A DNA stretch of 64,000 nt from positions 49,045 through 113,044 of the forward strand of contig NZ_QBKI01000014.1 in the NCBI RefSeq assembly GCF_003054055.1. The letters run 5' to 3'. The stretch is from Pontibacter mucosus (GTDB lineage Bacteria > Bacteroidota > Bacteroidia > Cytophagales > Hymenobacteraceae). Shown piece by piece: positions 16,029-25,143 of this stretch (its first letter is position 1; each line of letters opens with the position of its first letter). The notes beneath the pieces were generated by a model. That model saw only the letters and a list, made by a program, of their open reading frames with translations, made no database searches and was not told the origin of the DNA. The translations under genes were made by a program, and so were the position numbers.

Positions 16029-16043
16029 GAGAGAACCCACTAA

Positions 16044-16715
16044 CTAACGCTCCCCAACCATACGGGAGATTTCGTCGGAGGGGTGGATATACTTGCCCGT
16101 TTTCTCGGTTTTGGCGGCGGCCAGCATGGCGCGTGCCACAGTCTCTCCCTCTATGGGTTTATACTTTTGTAGCGGGCCAATCATCAGGCCGCTCAGCGGT
16201 TTCATCACCTTGCTGGCCAGCTCCTCACCCGAGCGCTTTTCCTCGCGCTCGCCCAGCAATAAGGCAGGCCGGAAGATGTGGATACTGTCGAATGGCTGCT
16301 GCTGTACATCGCGCTCCATCTCGCCTTTTACCTTGTTGTAAAAGAACATCGAGCCCGCATCTGCCCCCATCGCCGACACCACCAGAAATTGCCTGGCGCC
16401 TTTTCGGGCTGTTATCTCGGCCAGTTGGGTAACATAGGTATGGTCTACTTTATAGAAATTCTCCTTGGAACCTGCCTTTTTAATGGTGGTGCCAAGGGTG
16501 CAAAAGATATCATCGGCCACCAGGTCGGCGGCATAGTCCTTCATCCGGTCAAAGTTGATTACCTGCTGGTCCAGTTTGGGGTGGATAAGGGGGAGTTCAT
16601 GGCGTCCAACAGAAATTACCTGGCTGTAGCGATCGGATTTGAGCAGCAGGGAGAGCAGGTGCCCGCCCACCAAACCGCTGCCTCCGGCTATCAGTGCAGT
16701 TCTTACTTTTTGCAT
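16044..16715 (-). CDS. NAD(P)-binding atypical SDR (HTATIP2/TIP30-like)
   Basis: A 223-residue Rossmann-fold protein: nucleotide-binding AGGSGLVGGHLLSLLL (10-25), DDIFCTLGTTIKKAGSKENFYKVDHTYV (cofactor and substrate-side segment), VVSAMGADAGSMFFYNKVKGEME with the YxxxK catalytic pair, and FRPALLLGEREEKRSGE. This is the atypical SDR group of TIP30/YwnB-like oxidoreductases. The reaction is not known. It lies between the DUF5916 gene upstream and the methyltransferase downstream, all on the minus strand, so the three may be co-transcribed. Confidence 0.87.
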   Translation of the reverse strand: MQKVRTALIAGGSGLVGGHLLSLLLKSDRYSQVISVGRHELPLIHPKLDQQVINFDRMKDYAADLVADDIFCTLGTTIKKAGSKENFYKVDHTYVTQLAEITARKGARQFLVVSAMGADAGSMFFYNKVKGEMERDVQQQPFDSIHIFRPALLLGEREEKRSGEELASKVMKPLSGLMIGPLQKYKPIEGETVARAMLAAAKTEKTGKYIHPSDEISRMVGER

Positions 16716-16727
16716 AAGGTTTCTGGC

Positions 16728-19241
16728 TTATGCAGAGAGTACGTTCCGGAGGGAAACATAGTCTATAAAGTATAGAAGTTTAACCGAGAAATTGTTGTGC
16801 TGCGGCACGGCAAAGGTGTTGGAGAGATTGTCGAAGTAGCGTTTCTCCACCTTATGACTCTGATCCTCCACAAAGTTTTTCCATACCACCCGCAGCTCGC
16901 TGCCCGGGGCAAAGCGCCAGCTGTACACCAGGTCCAGGGTAAAGGTGTTGTAGTTGATGTCGTCGATGCGGGAAGTATACACCTCCTGATCGGCGGTGGT
17001 TGGCTGCAGCAGGCCCTGTTTTGTCAGTTCGAAAAATTCCTTGTAGGCGGCCCTGGACCAATAGTGGCGCATGTTCAGGGTCAGGCCCGAACGCTCGTTA
17101 AAAATATAGGCGCTGGTGATGGTGGTGTTCAGGGTAGTGCGGGTGCGATCACCGAACAGGATGTGGGTTTGCTGCTGGGCATCCTCATACTTGCTGGCAT
17201 AGCCGATGTTGCGCTTGTCTATACTATAGCTGTTGCCGTTGATGATGGAGAACTTGTCATTTACGCGGAAGCGCGGCGAGAAGGAGAGCGACCAGCTGTT
17301 CTGGTCGTAGCGGCGCGAGGCCCAGTAGTTGGCGGTGGCATCATAGGCAAAACGCTTGCGGTAGTCGGTGCTGTAGCCGATGTTGGCGTTGAAAGCCGGC
17401 GGCTGCACAAACACCTGCGGGAAAGCGCGCGCCTCGAAGTAGTCGTAGCGCTCGCCGGGGCGCACCGTTACGCCGCCCCACAGGCTGTTAAAATTGCGGA
17501 AGCGCACACTGGAGCTGGCGCTCATATCCAGCGCAATGAATTTACCCGGGTCGTAGAGCCTGCTGTGGGCCACGCTGATGCTGTTGTTCCACGACAAAAA
17601 CTTCCAGACAGGCTGGTAGAAATTGTAGCTCACGCTGGCGCTGGTGCTAATCTCGTTGTTGTTGCTCAGAAAGCCCAAGTCGTTGATGTCGTAGGTGTCG
17701 GACTCCACGTTGTGGTTGATGCCGTAGCGCAGGTTGCCGCTGATCTTGCTCAGGTTCAGGGAGTACTGGTGGCCCAGGTCTACCCCGTTATTGTTGTCTT
17801 TGCCATATAACTGACTCAGGTTTCCGCCGGTGGTCAGGGCATACATGTTGCGCTTATCGGCAAAGCGCATGCTCAGGCCGGTCACGTTGGCGTCGTAGAA
17901 GCCGCTGGCGCGGGTAACGTTGGTGTTGGTGAAGGTAATATAGGAGTTGCGCGGCAGGGTCTGGTCCAGCACAAACACGTTGTAGTTGGTAAAGGGATTG
18001 GTCAGCACCTGGCGTGTGTTGCCCAGCGAGTCCTGCACGGTGGCGTGGGTGTTGCCGGTAATGGCGTTAAACAGGCCGATGCCCAGCCCGCGGCGCGTCC
18101 TGCCCGATACCTTGGCGGCGTTGAGGAGTTGTGTTTCGCCCGGGTTGCGGGTTATCTCCTCGCCCTCCTGCAGCTGATCTTGTACCCGGCCATGCCCCAC
18201 CGGGCGGGAGCCGATGCGGCGGGAGTAGAAGAGGCCTGCTTTGTTAAAGAGTTCCGTGCCCTCGGTAAAGAACTGGCGGTTCTCGTTATACTTCACCTCG
18301 AAAGGGCCCAGGTTGAGTACCTGATCATCCGAGCGTGTCTGGCCAAAGTCGGGGATCAGGGTTACGTCCAGGGTAAAGGCGTCGTTGATGCCATACTTCA
18401 CGTCCATGCCTCCGTTCACGGAGTGGGTAAAGTCTTTGGCTTTGCGCTCGCTGTCGGGGCTGGCGTAGTGGTTTACGTAACCGGAAATGTAGGGCATAAA
18501 CTGCAGTCGCACCGGCGACTTCACCCCCTCAATGCCAATCACGCGTCCCGCCTGGTTAATCAGGCCGCTCACCGAGTTGTCCACGTGGCTCCAGTAAGAT
18601 TTCTCGCGGTTGCGGCGGATAACGCGCATGTAGTTCACGCCCCAGGTCTGCACCTCGGCCTCCGGAAAGCGGATGGCTCCGTATGGAATGCGCATCTCCA
18701 CCGTCCAGCCCTGCTCGTGGGTGCGCACGCTGCTTTCCCACACGGCATCCCAGTTCCAGTCCTCACGCCCCTGCGAGTGTTTGATGTCGGTTTGCACCCC
18801 GGCCGCTGATACCAGGAAGGCAAAGGCATTCTGTTTATCGTTGTAGGTATCCAGGTACACGCCAAACATATCGGCGTTGTTCTCGCCGGAGTCGCGCTGG
18901 CCCAGTTGGGTAAGTATAGAGTCGGGGGCGGTATCGTACAGCATGGCCCCGATGTAAATGGCCTCATCGTCATAGAGCATGTACACCTCCGTTTTTTGGG
19001 AGGAGGGCATGCCATTGAGCGGGTCGTAGCGGTAGAAGTCCCGGGCCGGGTTTACCTGCTGCCATACTTCGGGCTCCAGGTGGCCGTCCAGCACGGGAGC
19101 TGCCTGGGTGCGAATTACTTTAGAGGTCTTGCTGGTTTTGGTTCTTTCTGTTTCTGTGTCGTCGTATTTGCCGCTGTGCGCCTGTGCTCCTCCTACGCAC
19201 AAGCCCATTACAAGCGTGAGAGGTATAAGTTTAGTAAGCAT
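16728..19241 (-). CDS. DUF5916 outer membrane protein with N-terminal CBM9-like domain
   Basis: The 837-residue protein has a signal peptide (ending GGAQA) followed by a carbohydrate-binding-family-9-like domain: APVLDGHLEPEVWQQV, DEAIYIGAMLYDTAPDSI, DNMFGVYLDTYNDKQNAFAF-type strands and WTVEMRIPYGAIRFPE. From about residue 240 (KSPVRLQFMPYISGYVNHY) the DUF5916 beta-barrel begins, with GGMDVKYGINDAFTLDVTLIPDFGQ and FFTEGTELFNKAGLFYSRRIG. Barrel strands continue to the C-terminus. The family is common in Bacteroidota, often near peptidases or transporters; function is not established. Several AGTATA-type words lie within the reading frame. Confidence 0.87.
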   Translation of the reverse strand: MLTKLIPLTLVMGLCVGGAQAHSGKYDDTETERTKTSKTSKVIRTQAAPVLDGHLEPEVWQQVNPARDFYRYDPLNGMPSSQKTEVYMLYDDEAIYIGAMLYDTAPDSILTQLGQRDSGENNADMFGVYLDTYNDKQNAFAFLVSAAGVQTDIKHSQGREDWNWDAVWESSVRTHEQGWTVEMRIPYGAIRFPEAEVQTWGVNYMRVIRRNREKSYWSHVDNSVSGLINQAGRVIGIEGVKSPVRLQFMPYISGYVNHYASPDSERKAKDFTHSVNGGMDVKYGINDAFTLDVTLIPDFGQTRSDDQVLNLGPFEVKYNENRQFFTEGTELFNKAGLFYSRRIGSRPVGHGRVQDQLQEGEEITRNPGETQLLNAAKVSGRTRRGLGIGLFNAITGNTHATVQDSLGNTRQVLTNPFTNYNVFVLDQTLPRNSYITFTNTNVTRASGFYDANVTGLSMRFADKRNMYALTTGGNLSQLYGKDNNNGVDLGHQYSLNLSKISGNLRYGINHNVESDTYDINDLGFLSNNNEISTSASVSYNFYQPVWKFLSWNNSISVAHSRLYDPGKFIALDMSASSSVRFRNFNSLWGGVTVRPGERYDYFEARAFPQVFVQPPAFNANIGYSTDYRKRFAYDATANYWASRRYDQNSWSLSFSPRFRVNDKFSIINGNSYSIDKRNIGYASKYEDAQQQTHILFGDRTRTTLNTTITSAYIFNERSGLTLNMRHYWSRAAYKEFFELTKQGLLQPTTADQEVYTSRIDDINYNTFTLDLVYSWRFAPGSELRVVWKNFVEDQSHKVEKRYFDNLSNTFAVPQHNNFSVKLLYFIDYVSLRNVLSA

Positions 19242-19342
19242 ACGTCATGGCCGCCCCCCGTCAGGGTGCGGTAGGTTTTAAAGTGAGATCGTCAGGTAAA
19301 GTAAGTCGTATTGTAAACGTATGCGGGTAGCGGAGATGGGGC

Positions 19343-20185
19343 TTAGCCCTTTCGCAGCCGTATACTGTCTGGTTCTATGGTAATCTGGCCGGCTTTGTAG
19401 AGGCCACCGATGGCGCGCTTAAAGGTTTTCTTGCTCATGCCCAGCGTCTGGTAAATGTCTTCCGGCGTGCTGTTGTCGGAAATTGGTAGCCAGCCGCTGC
19501 CTTGCTGCAGCAGGCGCAGAATCTTGTCGGCGGCCTCGTCTTTCTCCTCTTTCTGGTTCACGCCCGGCTTGCGCAGCGTCACGTCAATCTTGTTGTCAGG
19601 GCGGATGAGCTTGATGTAGCCGGTGGTTTTATCGCCGATACGCAGGTCCTGGAATACTTCATTTTTGTAAAGGATGCCCATGTACTCGCTGTTGATGAGG
19701 ACCTTGAGGCCGATGTCGGTGAGCCCGGCTACCAACAGTTGCACCTCCTCGCCTTCGCTTAACCGGATGTCTTCGTTGTGCAGGTATTTGCCCAGTTTAG
19801 AGGTGGCCACCACGCGGTCGGAGGTCTCGTCCAGGTAAATGTAGACGCAGTACTTGCGGCCCACCTGCATCTTGTTTTTCTGGTTATGCAGCGGCACGAG
19901 CAGGTCCTTCTCCAGTCCCCAATCCAGAAACGCGCCGAAAGGAGTCACGTCGGTGCAGGTAAGGCAGGCGAACTCGCCAACGGTAGCGTGCGGCTGCAGG
20001 GTAGTGGCAATCATGCGGTCCTCGGAGTCGCGGTACACAAACACGCGCAGCTTGTCGCCTACTTTAGCGCCTTCCGGCACATACTTGCCCGGCAGCAGGA
20101 TGTCGCCATCCTCCGAGGTAAGGTACACGCCAAAATCTACTTCACGCGCTATTACGAGTTCATTATAATTACCAAGGTCTACCAT
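19343..20185 (-). CDS. cvfB: S1-like RNA-binding protein of the CvfB family
   Basis: A 280-residue cytosolic protein with tandem S1-type OB domains and a C-terminal winged helix. N-terminal domain: REVDFGVYLTSEDGDILLPGKYVPEGAKVGDKLRVFVY. Second: TPFGAFLDWGLEKDLLVPLHNQ. Third: VLINSEYMGILYKNEVFQDLRIGD. The winged helix is ISDNSTPEDIYQTLGMSKKTFKRAIGGLYKAGQI. CvfB/YitL proteins affect virulence gene expression in Firmicutes and bind RNA; here the role is probably post-transcriptional. The ATG is followed closely by the first strand. It is divergent from nothing close; repeats lie upstream. Confidence 0.9.
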   Translation of the reverse strand: MVDLGNYNELVIAREVDFGVYLTSEDGDILLPGKYVPEGAKVGDKLRVFVYRDSEDRMIATTLQPHATVGEFACLTCTDVTPFGAFLDWGLEKDLLVPLHNQKNKMQVGRKYCVYIYLDETSDRVVATSKLGKYLHNEDIRLSEGEEVQLLVAGLTDIGLKVLINSEYMGILYKNEVFQDLRIGDKTTGYIKLIRPDNKIDVTLRKPGVNQKEEKDEAADKILRLLQQGSGWLPISDNSTPEDIYQTLGMSKKTFKRAIGGLYKAGQITIEPDSIRLRKG

Positions 20186-20319
20186 GTTTCCTGCTTACGG
20201 GGTTTATAGTGCAGGGGCTGCACTCTTTTCACAAATCTACTAAAAAGCGGGCGCGGCTGAAAGTTGTAACAATAGATAATTAGGTATAAAGTATAGAGGT
20301 GCATAAAAGTATAAGTAGG

Positions 20320-20900
20320 AGGTACTGGGGTTGCAACCTGACTGGCCTGAAAAGTCATACTTATACTTTGGTTATACTTTCTAGCTCTGGTCTATACTTA
20401 CCAATTTATACTTGAGCTATACTTTCACTGCAACTGCCTCCTGCAACCTGAACTAAGCAATCCTTGCTAGCTGCCGTTCACCCTCCAGGCTTAAATAAGC
20501 TACTGTTGCATTTCATACTTTGGTGCCCTCCCAGGCCGGGAGGCCTCGCCTTGGGGGTAGGGGCCCTCGATAAGGGCATCGCGCGGTGTGCCTGAAGCTG
20601 CCTCCGCGCTGCTCCGGCTGCCTCACTTCGTTCGGCACCGCAACATGCACAAGGCGCTCAACCCAAAGGCTGGGATAAGGTCGATAGCCGCCGCTGACGG
20701 AGCCCCAACCAAAGTCCCCCTTTGAAGGGGGTAGGGGGATGTAATCGCCTGCTGATAATTCCCCTCCACGGAGGGGCTAGGGGTGGGTTTATACTTTGTA
20801 GGGACAGTAGCTATGAAACTTATACTTCAACCCAAGTAACTACAGACTCCCCGCCTTAGACAAGGAGGGGCCAGGGGTGGTTGGATTCGGCACAGCTAAA
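20320..20900 (-). repeat. Composite intergenic repeat, copy 3 (G partial, S, L), minus orientation
   Basis: The gap 20186-21038 has no gene. 20281-20420 is packed with seven AGTATA/TATACT words. Module G remnant (GTTGCAACCTGACTGGCC) is followed by module S (about 20400-20715), with the hairpin AGGCC/GGCCT at 20533-20546 and a 60-base insertion (GCTCCGGCTGCCTCACTTCG) shared with the 54.7 kb copy. Module L (20720-20900) contains TCCCCCTTTGAAGGGGGTAG, GGGGTTTATACTTTG-type words and AGGGGTGGTTGG. No H module. Order and strand are the mirror of copies 1, 4 and 5. Confidence 0.82.
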
Positions 20901-20970
20901 AATATTCCTCCTGTTTAGATCAGGAAGCTCGGTAAAAGGAGAGGGCAGGAGGAGAGGTGAATGAAGCTAC

Positions 20971-21026
20971 AAGTATAAAGTATAAACCCCGGCAGCCTAC
21001 GCCACCGGGGTTTATACTTTATACTT
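20971..21026 (-). terminator. Terminator of dps, outer arms are doubled AAGTATAAAGTATAAA
   Basis: A perfect 22-bp stem: AAGTATAAAGTATAAACCCC plus GG at 20971-20992 pairs with 21005-21026 around a 12-nt loop. Sixteen of the pairs come from two copies of the recurrent word. It lies just downstream of the minus-strand dps gene. Confidence 0.85.
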
Positions 21027-21038
21027 TCTCCGACCGTA

Positions 21039-21638
21039 TTAAGCCTTTACTTTCTTCTTGGCTTTTGATTTCGATTCCGCCTCGCCGTCTTCCATGATAT
21101 CCTCTGGTCTGGCAATGAGGCCGATGGATAGACCGTCTTCACCCAGGAAGTGCTCGATGTGATGGCAGCGGTCCTCGGTCTTCAGCAGGATGCCCTCTAG
21201 CAATGACTTGGTGGCAAAATCCTCCAGCTCAAACGCCTTTTTGATAGACTTGCGCAGCTCTATGGCTATCGTCTTCTCGTCATCCATGTCCTTGTTGAGC
21301 ATCTCACGGATACGGAACTCGCCTTCCTCCTCGTGCTCCAGGTAGGCAATCTTTAGCTGGTTGGCCGGGTGACAGGTAGGGCAGTAGCCCATCACGGTCA
21401 GGCGTTCGGCAATAGCGTCGTACTGCTCGTGTATCTCGTTGTAGTGCTCCTCAAAAAACAGGTGCAGGTCGCGGAACTGCGGGCCCTCCACCAGCCAGTG
21501 GTGCTTGTGGTATTGGTGGTATAGCACGATAAAGGAAGCCAGGTGACGGTCCAGTTCTTTGGCTATGGCCGTTGCCGTCTCTTTCGACAATCCTACCGGA
21601 TTTCCTTCATACTCATTCTTCTCTCTTACCTTTTTCAT
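21039..21638 (-). CDS. dps: Dps-family DNA-binding ferritin-like protein
   Basis: A 199-residue Dps protein that oxidises and stores iron and protects DNA. The inter-subunit ferroxidase ligands are in YHKHHWLVEGPQFRDLHLFFEEHYNEIHEQYDAIAERL (His, Asp, Glu). The four-helix bundle continues with IRKSIKKAFELEDFATKSLLEGILLKTE-type helices and HHIEHFLGEDG. It is longer than E. coli Dps (167). The C-terminal tail (ESKSKAKKKVKA) is lysine-rich, and could bind DNA as the N-terminal tail does in E. coli. An unusual MGYCPTCHPANQ insert carries a CxxC pair between helices 2 and 3. Own terminator downstream. Confidence 0.92.
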   Translation of the reverse strand: MKKVREKNEYEGNPVGLSKETATAIAKELDRHLASFIVLYHQYHKHHWLVEGPQFRDLHLFFEEHYNEIHEQYDAIAERLTVMGYCPTCHPANQLKIAYLEHEEEGEFRIREMLNKDMDDEKTIAIELRKSIKKAFELEDFATKSLLEGILLKTEDRCHHIEHFLGEDGLSIGLIARPEDIMEDGEAESKSKAKKKVKA

Positions 21639-21712
21639 AGTATCTTATGTGTATCTCAGTTTAAGGGTACCTGCCTATAAACAGGTAAAAGCGAGAAAAG
21701 GATACAGTCAGG

Positions 21713-23632
21713 TTAATGGAAATCGGCCACGCCGGGGCGGTCGAACTGGAAGTTTCGGAAGTCGTAGAAGGGTGCCGAGGACTCGTAAAGCCTTACCCCG
21801 CGCATGCTGGTGTTGGGGGGAAGTTGCGGGTAATAACTCAGCGTAACCTGTATAGTGCTGAACGACATAAACTCGTTGCGGAGCCTGAAGCCCAGCCCGA
21901 AACTGCTGTAAGGCTTCTCCTTGAAAGGGGAGCTTTGGTTGCCAAACGAAAGCCAGGCCAGGTCGGCATAAACAAAGGTAGCCAGGCGGAAGCCAACCAG
22001 GGAAAGCGGGGTATATAGGTTAGCCTCATAGTTGAAGGATGCCCGCCGCGTGCCCCGCACCATATCGGATCGGAAGCCGCGCACGCCGCTCTCGTTGTTG
22101 ATAGAGAGCAGTTCTTCCGGATACCGGTTTATGCCGAAGGTGCCCCGGCCAAGCAGGTAGTGGCGCAGTTTCCAGTTGCCCCACTCGGCCAGCCGCGTAA
22201 TATACATCGCCTCCACATCCAGCACCCCTTGTTCCCACTGGTCGTCGCGCAGAAAAGAGCCGTAGCCCACCCGGCTGTAGAGGTAGCCAAAGCTGGGAGC
22301 GTACCTGGCAAAGGAGAGGGAAGAGCCAAGGTAATGCCTGTCCCAGATGGCGCCGTCCTGGTAGCCGCCCGTCACGGAGAACAGGGTGCCCACCGGTATG
22401 TCCTCTGTCCTGCCAAAACCGAAGATGAAGCGATCCTTGTAATACTTCCGGATGCTGTAGCCCACGCTGCCCAGCATCAGTACGTTATCCTGAAAATTCT
22501 CGGTGGGGATGGTGTTATACTTGGTGTTGATGACGCGGGCGCCAAGAATGAACCTGCCGCGCGGCTCATACCCCAGGATGTAGGTCTTGGGTTTCAGCGT
22601 CCGGCCCAGCCACACGTCCTGCTGCGCGTAGCCCACATTCCCGTAACGGGCGGCCGTGTCCTCGGGGGCGGCAGGAAGTATGATGCGCTCGTCTATCCGG
22701 CTGATGCCTACAGCACCCGCATACTTGGTGTTCAGTGTATAAAAGTCGCGGTACAGGTAAAAGCTCTTCTCTTTGTAGTAGTTCTCGTCCACGTAGGCCA
22801 GGTCCGCGGAGATGTAGGTTCTGCCGATGTTTTCGATGGAGTAGAAGGCGGCGGCCTCCCAGGGGCGCGGGCGGTTGAGGTTGAACTTATAGGTGCCTTC
22901 TATCTGGTGGCCCTGGCCCAGAAAGTTAAGCTCGCGCAGCGTAATGCGCCCCCTGCCCGAGGAAGGGGAGTAGGAGCCGGAACCACCCAAACTGAAAATG
23001 TCGCGGGTGATGACAAACACATCCACGCTGTCGTTGGTAGTGGTCTCCTCGTTCACGATGATGCGGGCGTCGAGAATGTGGCGCGTCTGGCGCAGCAAAC
23101 GCTCCGACTCCACCAGCGCCAGCGGCTCCAGCGGCTCCATCTTCCGGAAAAGCAGTTTGTTGCGCACTTCGCCGCGGCCGGTCTTTACGTGGAGCGAGTT
23201 TCCGGCCTTCTCAAAGAAGTTGCGCGGCGCCCGCGAGGTGTCGCTAATAGAGTAGCCGAACGGATCCAGGGACAGGATGTCGATATGGCGCACGATTTTA
23301 TAGTTATGCAGCTCATACTCCTTCTGTATCAGCTCGGCATCCAGGCCGTATACTTCCTCCTCGTCGCGCTCAAAGTCCAGCAGCGCCTTCAGCAGCTTGC
23401 CCATAATTGTCTTCCGCTCCGACATCTGCTTCAGATTCTGAATCATGCGCTCGTTGAAAGTCTGGCGGATGGTATCCTGTGGGAGGGTGTCTTGCCGGGT
23501 AGTATCCTGCGGCTGCACCTGCGCCTGGCATACCCCACTACACAGCAACAGCATGCACAGCAGGCACACCAGCGGCAGCGGTTTACATATAGGGTGCAGG
23601 TAAGGCATAAAACGGTTCGTGCGAAGGGGCAA
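21713..23632 (-). CDS. Omp85/BamA-superfamily outer membrane protein
   Basis: A 639-residue protein: signal peptide (LPLVCLLCMLLLCSGVCQA; translation may start at the second Met, MPYLHPICK), a Thr/Gln/Asp-rich linker with DTTRQDTLPQDTIRQ, one POTRA-like region (FFEKAGNSLHVKTGRGEVRNKLLF, PLALVESERLLRQTRHILDARIIV, DSVDVFVITRDIFSLGG), then a 16-strand-type barrel with the RGFRSD segment (SGVRGFRSDMVRG) typical of Omp85 L6 loops. The C-terminus is ...FDRPGVADFH. It resembles the BamA/TamA-like surface antigen group of Bacteroidota (DUF5686-free). It may assemble or export outer-membrane lipids or proteins; not proven. Confidence 0.82.
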   Translation of the reverse strand: MPLRTNRFMPYLHPICKPLPLVCLLCMLLLCSGVCQAQVQPQDTTRQDTLPQDTIRQTFNERMIQNLKQMSERKTIMGKLLKALLDFERDEEEVYGLDAELIQKEYELHNYKIVRHIDILSLDPFGYSISDTSRAPRNFFEKAGNSLHVKTGRGEVRNKLLFRKMEPLEPLALVESERLLRQTRHILDARIIVNEETTTNDSVDVFVITRDIFSLGGSGSYSPSSGRGRITLRELNFLGQGHQIEGTYKFNLNRPRPWEAAAFYSIENIGRTYISADLAYVDENYYKEKSFYLYRDFYTLNTKYAGAVGISRIDERIILPAAPEDTAARYGNVGYAQQDVWLGRTLKPKTYILGYEPRGRFILGARVINTKYNTIPTENFQDNVLMLGSVGYSIRKYYKDRFIFGFGRTEDIPVGTLFSVTGGYQDGAIWDRHYLGSSLSFARYAPSFGYLYSRVGYGSFLRDDQWEQGVLDVEAMYITRLAEWGNWKLRHYLLGRGTFGINRYPEELLSINNESGVRGFRSDMVRGTRRASFNYEANLYTPLSLVGFRLATFVYADLAWLSFGNQSSPFKEKPYSSFGLGFRLRNEFMSFSTIQVTLSYYPQLPPNTSMRGVRLYESSAPFYDFRNFQFDRPGVADFH

Positions 23633-23753
23633 GGAACATTAACCTTCTAATATAACGGTTTATATGGGTATTAGTAGTTGCCGAAAGTATAAAATAGCTG
23701 CTGATAGGGGCAGAAACGCGTTTCTGAACATGAGGTTTGCTAATAAATTTAGT

Positions 23754-23785
23754 TTATCAACAGGTGTAGATAAGCTTGTGGATAA
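23754..23785. promoter_or_regulatory. Two DnaA-box-like sites
   Basis: TTATCAACA (23754-23762) and a perfect consensus DnaA box TTATCCACA on the minus strand (23777-23785) face each other 14 bases apart in an AT-rich leader. They may allow DnaA control of the downstream DNA-repair genes. There is no other origin hallmark. Confidence 0.35.
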
Positions 23786-23803
23786 GTATTTGCTAATTAT
23801 TTT

Positions 23804-23833
23804 GGTTTTATAAGTTTGGTGGGGCTATCTTTA
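23804..23833 (+). promoter_or_regulatory. Candidate promoter of the radical SAM gene
   Basis: TTG (23804-23806) and TATCTTTA (23826-23833) are spaced 19 bases apart, matching the Bacteroidota -33/-7 layout. The ATG is 29 bases downstream. Confidence 0.45.
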
Positions 23834-23862
23834 ACCCGTAGAAAGTACAGAAGCAGAGCCGG

Positions 23863-25128
23863 ATGGAAAGCAGATTGATTGAAAAGCTAAGTATTTTAGC
23901 AGATGCTGCCAAGTATGATGTTTCCTGCTCCTCGAGCGGCGGTAAGCGCAGGAACGAGAACAAGGGACTGGGCAACGCCGAGGGAATGGGCATCTGCCAC
24001 AGCTACACCGAAGACGGCCGCTGTGTGTCGCTGCTGAAGATACTGCTTACCAACCATTGCATCTACGACTGCGCCTACTGCGTGACCCGAAAGAGCAACG
24101 ATGTGAAGCGCGCCGCTTTTACGGTGCAGGAGGTGGTGGACCTGACGATTAACTTCTACCGCCGCAACTACATCGAGGGGTTGTTTCTGAGCTCGGGCAT
24201 TTTTAAGAATGCGGATTATACGATGGAGCGGCTGGTGCGGGTGGCCAAAAAGCTGCGGCAGGAGCACAAGTTCAACGGCTACATCCACCTGAAAACGATA
24301 CCGGGCGCCAGCGAGGAGCTGATAAAAGAGGCGGGGCTGTATGCCGACAGGTTGAGCGTGAACATAGAGCTGCCTTCGGAAATGAGTCTGCAGCAACTGG
24401 CGCCGGAGAAAAGCTATAAAGAGGTGCTCGAGCCGATGGGCAGTATCAGGCAGCAACTGGCGCAGGCCAGCGAGGAGAAGAAGCTGTTTAAGTCGGCGCC
24501 AAGCTTTGCGCCGGCCGGGCAGAGCACGCAGCTGATTGTGGGGGCCTCGGCCGAGAACGACCACCAGATCCTGCAGCTATCGAGCCAGCTGTACAAAGAC
24601 TACAGCCTGAAGCGCGTGTACTACTCCGGCTACGTGCCCATCAGCAGCGACAGCCGCCTGCCGATAATGGCCGATCCGCCCATCATCCGGGAGAACCGCA
24701 TTTACCAGGCCGATTGGCTCATGCGCTTCTACGGGTTCGAGGCGAAGGAGATTGTGGATGAGCAGCATCCGCACCTGGACCTGGACATTGACCCGAAGCT
24801 GGGTTGGGCCTTGCGCCACCGGCACGTGTTTCCGGTGGAGGTGAACACGGCCGACTACGAGCTGCTGCTGCGGGTGCCAGGCATCGGTATCAAGAGTGCG
24901 CAGAAGATTGTGTCGGCCAGAAGGTTTGCTCAGCTCAACTTTGAGCACCTGCGGCAGATGGGCGTGGTACTGAAGCGGGCCAAGTACTTTATCACCTGCC
25001 AGACCAAAAGCCTGCAGCGCCAGGATGTGGAGTCGGAGCTGATAAGGCGGAAAATCCTGTTCGGAGAAGGCTCGGTGAGAAGTGCCCTGCTAAAGCAGCA
25101 GCTGGATTTGTTTAAACAGGTAGGTTAA
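23863..25128 (+). CDS. Putative DNA modification/repair radical SAM protein
   Basis: A 421-residue protein of the TIGR03916 type. The radical-SAM cluster is C66-IYD-C70-AY-C73 in NHCIYDCAYCVTRKSN. N-terminal KYDVSCSSSGGKRR and GICHSYTEDGRCVSLLK are signatures. Other motifs are LFLSSGIFKNADYTMERL, GYIHLKTIPGAS, LSVNIELPSE, and a C-terminal helix-hairpin-helix (LLLRVPGIGIKSAQKIVSARR) that can bind DNA. Proteins of this type occur with a DUF4130 partner (here 25378-26154) and are proposed to act in DNA metabolism; the reaction is not known. The promoter region holds two DnaA-box-like sites, so cell-cycle or DNA-replication linkage is possible. Confidence 0.9.
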   Translation: MESRLIEKLSILADAAKYDVSCSSSGGKRRNENKGLGNAEGMGICHSYTEDGRCVSLLKILLTNHCIYDCAYCVTRKSNDVKRAAFTVQEVVDLTINFYRRNYIEGLFLSSGIFKNADYTMERLVRVAKKLRQEHKFNGYIHLKTIPGASEELIKEAGLYADRLSVNIELPSEMSLQQLAPEKSYKEVLEPMGSIRQQLAQASEEKKLFKSAPSFAPAGQSTQLIVGASAENDHQILQLSSQLYKDYSLKRVYYSGYVPISSDSRLPIMADPPIIRENRIYQADWLMRFYGFEAKEIVDEQHPHLDLDIDPKLGWALRHRHVFPVEVNTADYELLLRVPGIGIKSAQKIVSARRFAQLNFEHLRQMGVVLKRAKYFITCQTKSLQRQDVESELIRRKILFGEGSVRSALLKQQLDLFKQVG

Positions 25129-25143
25129 GAGAGGGGGAACGGC

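Noticed and set aside
22160..23650. 496-codon open frame opposite the Omp85-like gene, and other long antisense frames (16797-17810, 1979-2983, 42428-43405)
   Set aside because: They are shadows caused by codon bias of the GC-rich sense genes; no domain is recognisable.
23754..23785. Replication origin
   Set aside because: Only two DnaA boxes, no clustered boxes or origin genes nearby.
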